DNA from: Burkholderiaceae bacterium
Lineage (GTDB): Bacteria; Pseudomonadota; Gammaproteobacteria; Burkholderiales; Burkholderiaceae_D
DNA: 47,348 nt
Direction: 5' to 3'
Assembly (NCBI GenBank): GCA_019751755.1
Contig: JAIENA010000011.1
Coordinates: 1 to 47,348, forward strand
Below the pieces are notes generated by a model. It was not told the origin of the DNA. It did no database searches and saw only the letters and a program-made list of their open reading frames with translations. The position numbers and the translations under genes are program-made. Shown in pieces: positions 18,558 to 27,362 of the stretch (position 1 is its first letter; the number at the start of each line of letters is the position of its first letter).

Positions 18558-20243
18558 CTAAGCCCGCGCGCCCGGCGTGCCGGCCACGGCGCCGATCATC
18601 CAGCCATGGGGCGCCAGCGTGGCGCCTTCTTCGCGCCAGCCTGACGCATACAGTGGTGTAACGCGCGGCCGGCCAGCCTTGGACGTCGCGGGGCCTGACG
18701 CCACGTCCGGCCAGCGCGACGCATCGAACTGTATGGCCGCTGCCGACAGGTTGGCCAGCACCACGATGCGTTCACCATCGGTGCTGCGGGTCAAACCGAT
18801 GGCGCCGGCAGGCAAGTCTTCCAGGAACGCGGTGTCTCCGGTGCGCAGCGCGGGGTGACGGCGGCGCAGCGCGATCAGGGCCTGGTAATGCGCATACAGC
18901 TCGCCATCGAAGGCGCTCCAGTCGAGACGGTATGGCTCGAACAGCACCGGCCAGCCGGTCCACGTCGGTTCATCGAATTCCTGTCCCATCAAAATGTGCG
19001 GCACCCCGTCCATGGCCAGCAGCACGGCGGCGGCCGGGCGGTGCGCGGCGCGGCCCAGGAAGGCTGATGCGCGGCCCTGTTCCTTGTCTTCCAGCCAGCG
19101 CATGCGCAGCGACCCGCGCGGGAAACTGTAGGTGGACTCGTTCCAGTAGCGGGCGAACGCGGCGCCATCGGCCTCGCCGTGGGCGCAGCGGCGCAGCATG
19201 TCGCGCGTGCCGCCCTCGTAGGTCAGGTCACACGCGGCCAGGTGGTGAAATTCATCGTAGGACTGGGAAATGAGCGCGATGTCCGGCCTCAGCGTGGCCA
19301 GGTCGGCGCGGATCTCGTCGAGGAAATCGCAGGGCGTGATGTCGGAATCGTCGAAACGCAAGCCATCGAAGCCGATCCGTTCGATCCAGCCGCGCATGCT
19401 GTCGATCAGCGTGCGGCGCAACGCGCGGTCGGTGAAATCAAACCCGGCAAAGTAGTCGCGGTTGGGCACCGCGTAATAAATGCCGCCGTCGGCGCGCCGC
19501 GTGTACCAATGCGGATGGGTGCGCGTGTACGGATGGTCCACGCTGCTGCGGTTCAAGGTCCAGTCCATGATCACGCGCATGCCGCGCGCGTGCGCGGCAT
19601 CGACCAGCGCGCGCAAGGACGCCGCATCGCCCAGCACCGGATCGATCGCATCGAAATCGCGCACCGCGTAAGGGTCGCCGAGCGTGCCGCGCCGCCCTTC
19701 GATGCCGACCGGGTGGATCGGCATCAGCCACAGCACATCGACACCCAGTTCGCCCAGGTAAGGCAGTCTGGCGCGCACGCCGTCGAAGTCGCCGCCGAAA
19801 GCCGGCACCGACAGCTGGTAAATCACGCCGTCGCGCAGCCAGTGTGGACTGGCCAGCGCCGGCCGCGCATACAGCGGGCCGGGCGCGGCGTCGCACAGGC
19901 CCGCCTGGCGCATCAGCACCGCGCCGGTTTCATCGACCGTCAGACAGGAATTATGCTGGCCGTCTTCGGAGATCCACGGATTGGCCGGGTCGGGTATCCA
20001 TTGCGTGCCATCGACCACGAACTTGTACAGGTGGCGCCCGGCGGGAATCGGCAGGGTGCCCTGCCAGCGCGTGGCGGAAACGGCTTCCATCATGCAGGCG
20101 TCGCCCACCCAGCTGTTGAAGGTGCCGGCCAGGGCGACGCTGCGGGTCCCCGGCGCGGCGTCGAAAACAAAGCGTACGCCGCCCGGGACGGCGGGGCTGG
20201 CAATCGGCAGCAGGGCCGGGTCGGGTGCAAATAGCAAATCCAT
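18558..20243 (-). CDS. GH13 alpha-amylase-family protein with CBM48-like N-terminus
   Basis: The protein has 561 residues and no signal peptide, so it is probably cytosolic. Residues about 20-105 resemble the CBM48/glycogen-binding fold (LAGTFNSWVG, HLYKFVVDGTQWIPDP). A GH13 barrel follows (DGVIYQLSVPAFGGD onward), with nucleophile position D298 in GLRFDDSD. Several normally conserved GH13 residues differ: region I reads MDWTLNRSS where NH is usual, the general acid/base glutamate position appears to be Q327 (LISQSYDE), and region IV lacks the usual NHD. It may be a divergent or non-hydrolytic member. The start has AAAGGA upstream, and it follows the GH31 gene by 10 bases in one operon. A role in maltodextrin handling is inferred from context. 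Confidence 0.82.
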   Translation of the reverse strand: MDLLFAPDPALLPIASPAVPGGVRFVFDAAPGTRSVALAGTFNSWVGDACMMEAVSATRWQGTLPIPAGRHLYKFVVDGTQWIPDPANPWISEDGQHNSCLTVDETGAVLMRQAGLCDAAPGPLYARPALASPHWLRDGVIYQLSVPAFGGDFDGVRARLPYLGELGVDVLWLMPIHPVGIEGRRGTLGDPYAVRDFDAIDPVLGDAASLRALVDAAHARGMRVIMDWTLNRSSVDHPYTRTHPHWYTRRADGGIYYAVPNRDYFAGFDFTDRALRRTLIDSMRGWIERIGFDGLRFDDSDITPCDFLDEIRADLATLRPDIALISQSYDEFHHLAACDLTYEGGTRDMLRRCAHGEADGAAFARYWNESTYSFPRGSLRMRWLEDKEQGRASAFLGRAAHRPAAAVLLAMDGVPHILMGQEFDEPTWTGWPVLFEPYRLDWSAFDGELYAHYQALIALRRRHPALRTGDTAFLEDLPAGAIGLTRSTDGERIVVLANLSAAAIQFDASRWPDVASGPATSKAGRPRVTPLYASGWREEGATLAPHGWMIGAVAGTPGARA

Positions 20244-20253
20244 GGTGATCCTT

Positions 20254-22680
20254 TCAGGAAGCGGTGTCGGGGTGCGCCAGGGTGATGCGCAGCGCGCCGG
20301 TGTTGGCGCGCATGGGGGGCAGTGTCAGCGTCAGTTGGCGGCGCTGCGCATCCCATTCGAACGGCAGGGCGTGGCCGTCCAGGCTGGCGTTGGCGGGGCG
20401 CGCGCCGATGTTGTGGAGGACGAAGCGTACTTCGCGCGGCGCCGGAGCATAGTGTTTGCCGGTGTCGTCGGTGAGCGTGATGGTCAGTGCATTGCCCGCC
20501 AGCGCGCTGGCGAAGTGTAGCAACTGGTACTGGCCGCGTTCAAACGCATCGGGTGTGGCGCCGTCGTCATCGTAGATCTTGCCTTGGCCGGCCGTCACCT
20601 GCGGGTGGTGGTAGTAATGCACGGCCAGTTTGGCCAGCGAATAGTCGCGCGTACTCTGCACCGGCTCGACCTGGCCGATGAACGCGCCGGCCCGCACGAA
20701 CACGGGAATGTGTTCCGGCGCCAGGTTGACCATGTGGATCATGCCACCGGCGTATTCCCGGTCACTGGTGTAGTCAAACCAGGGCCCGCGTCTGGGCAGG
20801 TAGACCGGCTGGCGCTGCGCCTGCGCGGTCAGCACCGGCGATACCAGCAGGTCGTCGCCCCACAGGAACGTGTCCGAGACCAGGCGCAGCGCGGGGTTGT
20901 CCGGCTCGTCGAAGAGCAAGGGCCGCATCAGCGGCATGCCGTTGACGTGGTTGTCAAAGGCCAGCGTGTAGTTGTAGGGCAGCAGGCGGTAGCGCAGGCG
21001 CGTCGCGTCGCGCGCCCGCGCCAGCGCGGCGGGTGAGCGGTAGACGGGTTCGGAGGCGACTTCTTCCTGGCCGTGCGGGCGGAACACCGGCTGGAATGTG
21101 CCGTATTGCATCCAGCGCGCATACAGTTCGTCATCCAGGTTGGCGCCGGCAAAGCCGCCCAGATCCGAATGCATGTAGGCCACGCCCTGCATGCCCATTT
21201 GCAGCGACAGTTCCGGCTGGCCCTGCAAGCCGCCCCAGGTACGGTTGGAATCGCCCGAGGATGGAATCAGGCCGTGGCGCTGCGAGCCGGAATAGCCGGC
21301 GCGCGCCAGGATGAATGGACGCTCGGCGGGGATCTCGCGCTGATAGCCTTCGGCCATCATGCGCGCCCATTCGTGGCCGTACAGGTTGTGCACCTGGTCG
21401 GCGCCACCGCTGGCGTGGCGCATCTCGGACGGGTGGCCTTCCGGCTCGCCCAGGTCGCAGAAGCAGCCGGCCACGCCCTGCGCATGCAAATCCTTGTAGC
21501 GGTCCCAGAACCAGTTGCGGGCTTCGGGCTTGAAGATGTCGATCAGGCCGGTGCTGCCGAAATACACGTCGTACACCAGTGGTTTGCCGTCGGGGCCTTT
21601 GGCCAGCACATCGCGCCGCAACGCTTCCTGCCAGCGCTTGGACGTCGTCATGATGTACGGCTCGATGCTGACCACGGTCTTGACGCCCTTGGCCGCAAAG
21701 TCGGCCATCATCTTGCGCGCATCCGGGAATTTTTCCTTCACGAAGTCCAAATTGCCGACCTGGCCCTTCATGTCCACGCCGTACCAGTAGATATCAAAAA
21801 TAATCGCGTCCAGTGGAATCCCTGCCGCGATGTAGCGCTCGACCGTGGCGCGCGCCTCGGCTTCGGAATGGTAGCCGAAGCGGCTGGCGAAACTGCCCAG
21901 CACCCAGCGCGGCGGCATCGGCTGGCGGCCGGTCAGCGCCGTGTAATTGGCCAGCAATTCCGGCCAGCTGTCGGCGGCGATCACCTGGTAGGTGCTGCGC
22001 CCGCCCCGGGTCTCAAAGGCCAGCGTGTTGTCGCGCCGGCTGTCGATGTCCACCTCGCCGCGCTGCGCATTGTCGAAATGGATCGCATACAGGTTCGATG
22101 ACATCACCAGCGGCAGCGCGTACGCCACTTGCTCGGAATGCGTTTCATAGCCGTAGTGCGCCTTGTTGTAGAGCGGCAGCCGGTAGCCGCGCCGATTCAT
22201 GCCCAGCACGCGCGCGCCGGCGCCGTAGATCACTTCATCCGGCGTCAGCGTGAAATCGACGCGCTGGCCCTGCGCCGTGGGCGCATAGCCGTGTTTCTCG
22301 GCAATCAGCGGCTTACCGCGATAGGTGTAGGACAGCGCGAACGGCGCGCGGCGCACCTGCACACCAAGCGCGCCGAGGTCGAATTCCACGCCGCCATCCC
22401 GCTCGCGCACCGCCGCCGGCGCCGGTGCCGGCGGCGCGGCGGGCTGGAGCACCACCGCGTGCGAGGCGGGATCGTGGCGTTGCCCGGCCAGGATAAACGT
22501 GGTTTCCACGATCTTGTCGGTGTACCGGACGATGCGATACACGCCGTCGCTGACCGCCAATTGCAGGACGCCGTCCTGTTGTTTCCAAGAAATCAAAGTG
22601 CGTTCGGCCGCCTGGGATGGGGTGAGTGTTGTTGCCAATGTGGCAGCGAAGATCAACAGCAAAGTGGGACGGGATGGCAT
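20254..22680 (-). CDS. Exported GH31 alpha-glucosidase-like glycoside hydrolase
   Basis: The protein has 808 residues from the ATG at 22680, chosen because a clean signal peptide follows (TLLLIFAATLATTLTPSQA, cleavage before AE). The ribosome site is weak; the frame opens further upstream to 22779. The GH31 features are present: N-terminal beta domain, barrel with FDIYWYG, nucleophile D409 in FCDLGEPEGHP, acid/base D477 in SSGDSNRTW, and a C-terminal beta domain. Family members release glucose or related sugars from the non-reducing end of alpha-glucans. The signal suggests periplasmic or outer-membrane location. It heads a minus-strand operon with the GH13 gene, divergent from the maltoporin gene. 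Confidence 0.88.
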   Translation of the reverse strand: MPSRPTLLLIFAATLATTLTPSQAAERTLISWKQQDGVLQLAVSDGVYRIVRYTDKIVETTFILAGQRHDPASHAVVLQPAAPPAPAPAAVRERDGGVEFDLGALGVQVRRAPFALSYTYRGKPLIAEKHGYAPTAQGQRVDFTLTPDEVIYGAGARVLGMNRRGYRLPLYNKAHYGYETHSEQVAYALPLVMSSNLYAIHFDNAQRGEVDIDSRRDNTLAFETRGGRSTYQVIAADSWPELLANYTALTGRQPMPPRWVLGSFASRFGYHSEAEARATVERYIAAGIPLDAIIFDIYWYGVDMKGQVGNLDFVKEKFPDARKMMADFAAKGVKTVVSIEPYIMTTSKRWQEALRRDVLAKGPDGKPLVYDVYFGSTGLIDIFKPEARNWFWDRYKDLHAQGVAGCFCDLGEPEGHPSEMRHASGGADQVHNLYGHEWARMMAEGYQREIPAERPFILARAGYSGSQRHGLIPSSGDSNRTWGGLQGQPELSLQMGMQGVAYMHSDLGGFAGANLDDELYARWMQYGTFQPVFRPHGQEEVASEPVYRSPAALARARDATRLRYRLLPYNYTLAFDNHVNGMPLMRPLLFDEPDNPALRLVSDTFLWGDDLLVSPVLTAQAQRQPVYLPRRGPWFDYTSDREYAGGMIHMVNLAPEHIPVFVRAGAFIGQVEPVQSTRDYSLAKLAVHYYHHPQVTAGQGKIYDDDGATPDAFERGQYQLLHFASALAGNALTITLTDDTGKHYAPAPREVRFVLHNIGARPANASLDGHALPFEWDAQRRQLTLTLPPMRANTGALRITLAHPDTAS

Positions 22681-22733
22681 TGGGTGATCACTGGGAAGAA
22701 GGTGGAGAAAAGGTCGATCAACTATCGCTGTGT

Positions 22734-22746
22734 GTAATTTAACTAC
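22734..22746. promoter_or_regulatory. Operator-like box, copy A (13-bp partly palindromic)
   Basis: The sequence GTAATTTAACTAC is an imperfect palindrome (five of six pairs around a central T). The identical 13 bases recur at 22830-22842, in the same orientation and 96 bases apart. Both lie in the divergent control region of the two malto-oligosaccharide operons. This copy lies 54 bases upstream of the GH31 start. Confidence 0.6.
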
Positions 22747-22829
22747 TAATGTGTCAGAAAGTAAACATTGTTTCCGCAAAAAGCCCGTGATACCATCGTT
22801 AATTGTATTTATATCAATTTGATAGTCAC

Positions 22830-22842
22830 GTAATTTAACTAC
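22830..22842. promoter_or_regulatory. Operator-like box, copy B (13-bp partly palindromic)
   Basis: This is the second exact copy of GTAATTTAACTAC, 16 bases before the maltoporin ATG. Its position suggests a repressor site overlapping the transcription start or leader. The regulator gene is not in the window. Confidence 0.6.
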
Positions 22843-22858
22843 AGATGATGGTGTAATA

Positions 22859-24169
22859 ATGAAAACAATTTTTCGCGCCGCCGCGCTGGTGCTGGCTTGC
22901 GCACACTCGGGACAGGCGCACGCCCAGGATGAGGAGGGCTTTCACGGCTATTTGCGCGCGGGCTTCGGCGCCAGTTCAAGCGGCGGGCCGCAGAGCTGTT
23001 ACAGCCTGGGCGGCAACACCATGAAATACCGGCTGGGCAACGAGTGCGATGCCTACACCAAGTTCGGTTACACCAAGAACGTGGCGCAGGTCGACGCGGT
23101 GCGCTTTTACACCACCGTGTGGCTGGCCGGCTACAGTGCCCACTCGGCCTTTGAGGGCGCCCGCACCGAGGTCAACAAGGCGTACATCGAGGCGCGCGGC
23201 TTGCCGTTCCTGAACGGCGGCAATGCCTGGATCGGCAAGCGCGATTACCTGTGGAGCGACGTCCACATGCTCGACCTGTGGTACGTGATTCCGACCTATA
23301 ACAGCACGGGCGCGGGACTGGACCAGATTCCCCTCGGCCCCGGCAAGTTTTCCTATGCGGTGTTCAAGGACAACGATCACAACAAGTTGCGCAGGGTGCC
23401 GGGCGCAGGTGGCGCGGCTGCCGACGTGGTGACCGATACCGTGACCGATACCGCGGCGGCGCTGCGCCACAACTTCGTCTACCAGGAGTTGCCGGTCAAC
23501 CGGGGCGGCACGCTCAATGCGATTGCCACGCTGGTGCAGGCGCAGCGCGGCCCGAAGCTGCCGGGCGCCCCGCAACGGCACGGCGGCTGGGCCATGACGC
23601 TGTTCCACAAGCAAAGCGTGGGCGGCGGCGTCAATACCGCCGGGCTGCAATACGGCGTCGGCCCCGGCACCGGCGTGGGTCCCGGGGCGGACGAGGGTGT
23701 CGCGCTGTTTGGTCCGTCCGGCAGCACGGCGCTCGGCCGCGACGTGATCCAGTGGCGCGCCTTCGACTACCTGTGGATCCAGCCCACCCCGCACTTCGGC
23801 ATGTCCTTGATCGCGCTGATGCAGCGCGATCAATCCAACGCGCAGGGCTCGACCACCTGGCTGACCATTGGCGCACGTCCGGTGTTTGGCATCAACCAAT
23901 ACTTCAAGCTGCAATTCGAAATCGGCGCCGACCGTCTCAGCGACCCGGCCGGCGGCGCGGCGCGCCGGCTCACCAAGCTGACCATCGCGCCGACGATTTC
24001 CGCCGGTCCCGGCTTGTGGGCGCGTCCGGAATTGCGCGCTTTTGTCACCTACGGCAAGTGGAACAGCGCCGCGACGCCGCTGGTCAATGCCGCCAACAGT
24101 GGCGGTCCTGTGTATGGCACGCGCACCAGTGGATTTTCCACCGGCGTGCAGGCCGAGACTTTCTTTTAA
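22859..24169 (+). CDS. Maltoporin-like outer-membrane sugar channel (LamB family)
   Basis: The protein has 436 residues. A signal peptide ends at AHA before QDEEGF, and the mature start (GFHGYLRAGFGAS) is typical of LamB-type porins. Further LamB-like blocks are RLGNECDAYTKFGYTK, EARGLPFLNGGNAWIGKRDY and the final aromatic strand ending in F. The family forms trimeric beta-barrels that pass maltose and maltodextrins through the outer membrane. It is the first gene of an operon with the neopullulanase-like gene nine bases downstream. The ribosome site before the ATG is poor. Expression is probably controlled by the paired 13-bp boxes just upstream. Confidence 0.9.
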   Translation: MKTIFRAAALVLACAHSGQAHAQDEEGFHGYLRAGFGASSSGGPQSCYSLGGNTMKYRLGNECDAYTKFGYTKNVAQVDAVRFYTTVWLAGYSAHSAFEGARTEVNKAYIEARGLPFLNGGNAWIGKRDYLWSDVHMLDLWYVIPTYNSTGAGLDQIPLGPGKFSYAVFKDNDHNKLRRVPGAGGAAADVVTDTVTDTAAALRHNFVYQELPVNRGGTLNAIATLVQAQRGPKLPGAPQRHGGWAMTLFHKQSVGGGVNTAGLQYGVGPGTGVGPGADEGVALFGPSGSTALGRDVIQWRAFDYLWIQPTPHFGMSLIALMQRDQSNAQGSTTWLTIGARPVFGINQYFKLQFEIGADRLSDPAGGAARRLTKLTIAPTISAGPGLWARPELRAFVTYGKWNSAATPLVNAANSGGPVYGTRTSGFSTGVQAETFF

Positions 24170-24178
24170 GGACGCGAC

Positions 24179-26029
24179 ATGAACAAACTGCTGGCGCTGG
24201 CCATTGCCGGCCTGGCCCTGGTGTTCGACGCCTCGGCACAGGATTATGCGATCCGCCATCTCGAACCCGCGTCGTGGTGGACCGGCATGAAGAACCCGCA
24301 TTTGCAGCTGATGGTGCATGGCGAACGCATCGCCGACCTGGCGCCGGCGCTGGCGTACGACGGCGTGCGCATTGTCAGGGTGGTGCGCACCGATAATCCG
24401 AATTACCTGTTCATTGACCTGGAGATCGGCGCGCGGGCGAAGGCGGGCGGGTTTGCGCTGCGGTTCAAGCGCAACGGCAGGGAAGTGCTGCGCCACCCCT
24501 ATCGGTTGGCGGCGCGCGCGCCCGGTTCGGCCCAGCGCAAGGGCTTCGGTCCGTCCGACGCGATTTATTTGCTGGTGCCGGACCGCTTCGCCAATGGCGA
24601 CCCGGCCAACGACAGCGTCGCCACGGTGGCGGCCGAAGGCGCCGACCGCGGCAACCACGACGGTCGCCACGGCGGCGACATCCGGGGCATCCGCGACCAC
24701 CTCGATTACATCGCTGACCTGGGTTTTACCATGTTGTGGCCGGCCCCGCTCAATGAAAACAACATGCCAAAGTACTCGTACAACGGCTACTGGATCACGG
24801 ATTTCTACAACGTCGATGCGCGTTTCGGCAGCAATGACGACTACCGCCGGATGGTGCGCGAGGCGAACGCCAAAGGGCTGGGCGTGATCTACGACATGGT
24901 GTTCAACCATGCCGGCGCCAACCACTGGTGGATGAAGGACTTGCCGGCGCGCGACTGGATCAATCCGGCCGGCCGCGTCAGCCGGCACGCGCACGTGTCG
25001 GTGCAGGACGTCCACGCGTCCAGCGAGGACAAGGGCAACTTCACCGAAGGCTGGTTCAACGACTACATGGTGGACCTGAACCAGCGCCATCCGCTGCTGG
25101 CCACCTACCTGATCCAGAACAGCATCTGGTGGACCGAATACCTGGGCGTGTCCGGCATGCGGATCGACACCTACCCGTATTCGGACAAGGCCTTCCTGGC
25201 GCGCTGGTCCCGCGCCTATCGCGCCGAATACCCGAACCTCACCATGGTGGGCGAGGATTGGCACGACAGTCCTGCCGTGGTCTCGTACTGGCAAGAGGGC
25301 AAGCGCAATCACGATGGTTATGTGTCGGCGCTGCCGTCGGTGATGGATTTTCCGATGCATTACGCGTGGCTGTACGGCATGCGGCAGGCGCCGGGCGAAC
25401 ACCAGGGCCTGGCCCGGATCTACGACGTGCTGGCGCACGATTTTCTGTATCCGGCGCCGGGCCGGCTGGTGACCTTCGCGGGCAACCACGACACGCCGCG
25501 TTTTTATTCATCGCTGGGCGAAGACTTTGATTTGTACAAGATGAGCATCGCCTGGTACGCCACCACGCGCGGCGTGCCGCAACTGTATTCCGGCGACGAA
25601 CTGCTGATGACCAGCCCGCTCGAGCGCGCCGACGGCATCGTGCGCGCCGATTTTCCCGGTGGCTGGGCCGGCGATCCGGTCGATGCGTTCAGTGGCCACC
25701 AATTGCCGGCGCGGCAGCGGGAAGCGCAGCAACTGGTGCGCAAGCTGTTCAACTGGCGCAAGCGTTCGGCGGCGGTGGGGCAGGGCGCGCTGACGCACTT
25801 CTCGCCGGAAAACGGCATCTATGTGGTGTTCCGCCATCACGGCAAGGAAAAAGTCATGGTGGTGCTGAACCAGAACCGTGGCGAGACCGTGCTGGCGACG
25901 GCGCGCTTCCGCGAAATGCTGGGCGCGCAGGCACGCGGCGCCGATGTCGTCAGCGGCAAGAGTTACGACCTCGCCGAGCACATCACCGTGCCGGCGCGCT
26001 CGGCGCTGGTGCTGGACATCAGCGAGTAG
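24179..26029 (+). CDS. Exported neopullulanase / cyclomaltodextrinase-like GH13 amylase
   Basis: The protein has 616 residues with a signal peptide (LLALAIAGLALVFDASA before QDY). An N-terminal beta domain of the cyclomaltodextrinase type (residues about 22-120) precedes the GH13 barrel. The catalytic triad is intact: nucleophile D330 in GMRIDTYPY, acid/base E359 in MVGEDW, and D438 in GNHDTPR; region I reads YDMVFNH. It resembles SusA-type neopullulanases that cut cyclodextrins, pullulan or starch fragments in the periplasm. AAGGA lies just before the ATG. Co-transcription with maltoporin suggests it processes oligosaccharides that have entered through the porin. Confidence 0.9.
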   Translation: MNKLLALAIAGLALVFDASAQDYAIRHLEPASWWTGMKNPHLQLMVHGERIADLAPALAYDGVRIVRVVRTDNPNYLFIDLEIGARAKAGGFALRFKRNGREVLRHPYRLAARAPGSAQRKGFGPSDAIYLLVPDRFANGDPANDSVATVAAEGADRGNHDGRHGGDIRGIRDHLDYIADLGFTMLWPAPLNENNMPKYSYNGYWITDFYNVDARFGSNDDYRRMVREANAKGLGVIYDMVFNHAGANHWWMKDLPARDWINPAGRVSRHAHVSVQDVHASSEDKGNFTEGWFNDYMVDLNQRHPLLATYLIQNSIWWTEYLGVSGMRIDTYPYSDKAFLARWSRAYRAEYPNLTMVGEDWHDSPAVVSYWQEGKRNHDGYVSALPSVMDFPMHYAWLYGMRQAPGEHQGLARIYDVLAHDFLYPAPGRLVTFAGNHDTPRFYSSLGEDFDLYKMSIAWYATTRGVPQLYSGDELLMTSPLERADGIVRADFPGGWAGDPVDAFSGHQLPARQREAQQLVRKLFNWRKRSAAVGQGALTHFSPENGIYVVFRHHGKEKVMVVLNQNRGETVLATARFREMLGAQARGADVVSGKSYDLAEHITVPARSALVLDISE

Positions 26030-26084
26030 CGGATATGGCAGGTAAGCAGGGTAAGCAAGCTACGTTTCTTTCATGGAGAACCAA

Positions 26085-27281
26085 ATGAACAACTTTGAAT
26101 CAACGTTGGGTGGGAAAATGCCGGCGCCCTCAGCCGTCGGCAAGCTGTTGCTGGCGCTGTGGCAAAACGACTTGCGGTTCAAGCGCAGCGGCTGGCAGCT
26201 GGCGCTGCTGGTGGCGATCGCGGCGGGCGCCATCGTCTATGGCGCTTGGCAGCAGGAAGTCATCCACAACTTCGGCGCCCTGGCCAACGCACAATCGGCC
26301 ACGATCTTTTACATGGTGCCGTCGCTGGCGCTTGGCACCCAGGGCCCGTCGCTGGCGGCGCTGCTGGTCTGGATCGCCATCGGCCGCGCGCTGTTCGCGA
26401 TCCTGTGCGCCTGGCTCGATATGGTGTTTCACAAGAAAATCACCGGCCGCGCGTTTGACTGGGAATCGATGATCAACGTCGCGCTGGTCAATGGCCTGTT
26501 TTCCCTTGGGGCCCTGTTCGCGGTCCTGAACCAGCCGATCCGCAACCTGCTGGCGCATTACGACGCGCTGGTCGCCAGCGTGCCGACGCTGGTCGATTTG
26601 AACGGCTCGGTGGCGCTGGTGGTGGCGGTGCTGATCGGCGATTTTTGTTTTTACTGGTCGCACCGACTGTGCCACGAGACGCGCTGCTTCTGGAACCTGG
26701 GCCACATCAGCCATCACCGCAACCGCAACCTGACGCAAATGACGTGTGCAATTGAGCCGGGTTGGCTGCCGCTGCAGGCGGCAGGCGGCCTGGCGCTGCT
26801 GCTGTTGCCGGTGGCCTCGAAACTGTTTACCACCGATATCCGCGATGCTGGCGTGGCGCTGGTGGTACTGATGGTGATCGATACCCTGGTCGACCCGTCG
26901 CACTCGATTTTCCTGTACTGGCTGGAGTCGAAATCGCGCCTGCTGCGCGCGCTGCGCGCCGTGTTTGTCACGGCCGGCGTGCACTATATGCACCACTCCA
27001 ACGAGGTGACGGGGCCGCATGGCACGGGTGTCAATTTCGGCGCCAGGCTCAGTGTGTGGGACCGCGTGTTCGGCACCTACGCCGAGCCGACCACGGAACT
27101 GCCGCGCACTGGGCTATTCGATCCCGAGGCCGACCTGTGCGTCAATCCGCTGCGTTATGTGCTGCGACCCTACCTGCGCATGGGGTTGGAACTGCGCCGC
27201 AACAAGATGAGCGACTGGCCCTTTATCGTTTTTGGCAGCACCGATTATGAGCCGCCCAATCCGGTGCGCATGAGCCGCTAG
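26085..27281 (+). CDS. Fatty acid hydroxylase / sterol desaturase family membrane protein
   Basis: The protein has 398 residues from the ATG at 26085, which has GGAGA at 26075-26079; the ATG at 26073 is less likely. It has several membrane helices and the histidine clusters of the di-iron hydroxylase family: HRLCHE, HISHHRN and HYMHHSN. Enzymes of this family hydroxylate or desaturate lipids using oxygen in the membrane. The exact substrate cannot be told. The gene follows the amylase gene by 55 bases, but a functional link is not evident. A GC-rich hairpin just after the stop may end transcription. Confidence 0.85.
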   Translation: MNNFESTLGGKMPAPSAVGKLLLALWQNDLRFKRSGWQLALLVAIAAGAIVYGAWQQEVIHNFGALANAQSATIFYMVPSLALGTQGPSLAALLVWIAIGRALFAILCAWLDMVFHKKITGRAFDWESMINVALVNGLFSLGALFAVLNQPIRNLLAHYDALVASVPTLVDLNGSVALVVAVLIGDFCFYWSHRLCHETRCFWNLGHISHHRNRNLTQMTCAIEPGWLPLQAAGGLALLLLPVASKLFTTDIRDAGVALVVLMVIDTLVDPSHSIFLYWLESKSRLLRALRAVFVTAGVHYMHHSNEVTGPHGTGVNFGARLSVWDRVFGTYAEPTTELPRTGLFDPEADLCVNPLRYVLRPYLRMGLELRRNKMSDWPFIVFGSTDYEPPNPVRMSR

Positions 27282-27296
27282 CGGCCAACCGACCCA

Positions 27297-27315
27297 CGGC
27301 GCCCGACGGGCGCCG
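27297..27315 (+). terminator. GC-rich hairpin after the hydroxylase gene
   Basis: A perfect 8-bp stem (CGGCGCCC / GGGCGCCG) with a GAC loop lies 15 bases after the stop. It is followed by CGCAATTTG rather than a long T-run, so it is a weak terminator candidate. Confidence 0.4.
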
Positions 27316-27362
27316 CGCAATTTGTGTACCCTGCAATGCCCTTTCCATCCTGGTCAAACAAT

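Noticed and set aside
22976..25489. 837-codon minus-strand frame opposite maltoporin and the amylase
   Set aside because: It is antisense to two clear enzymes/porins, is rich in His/Arg/Gly/Val as expected of a GC-rich shadow frame, and shows no domain or signal.
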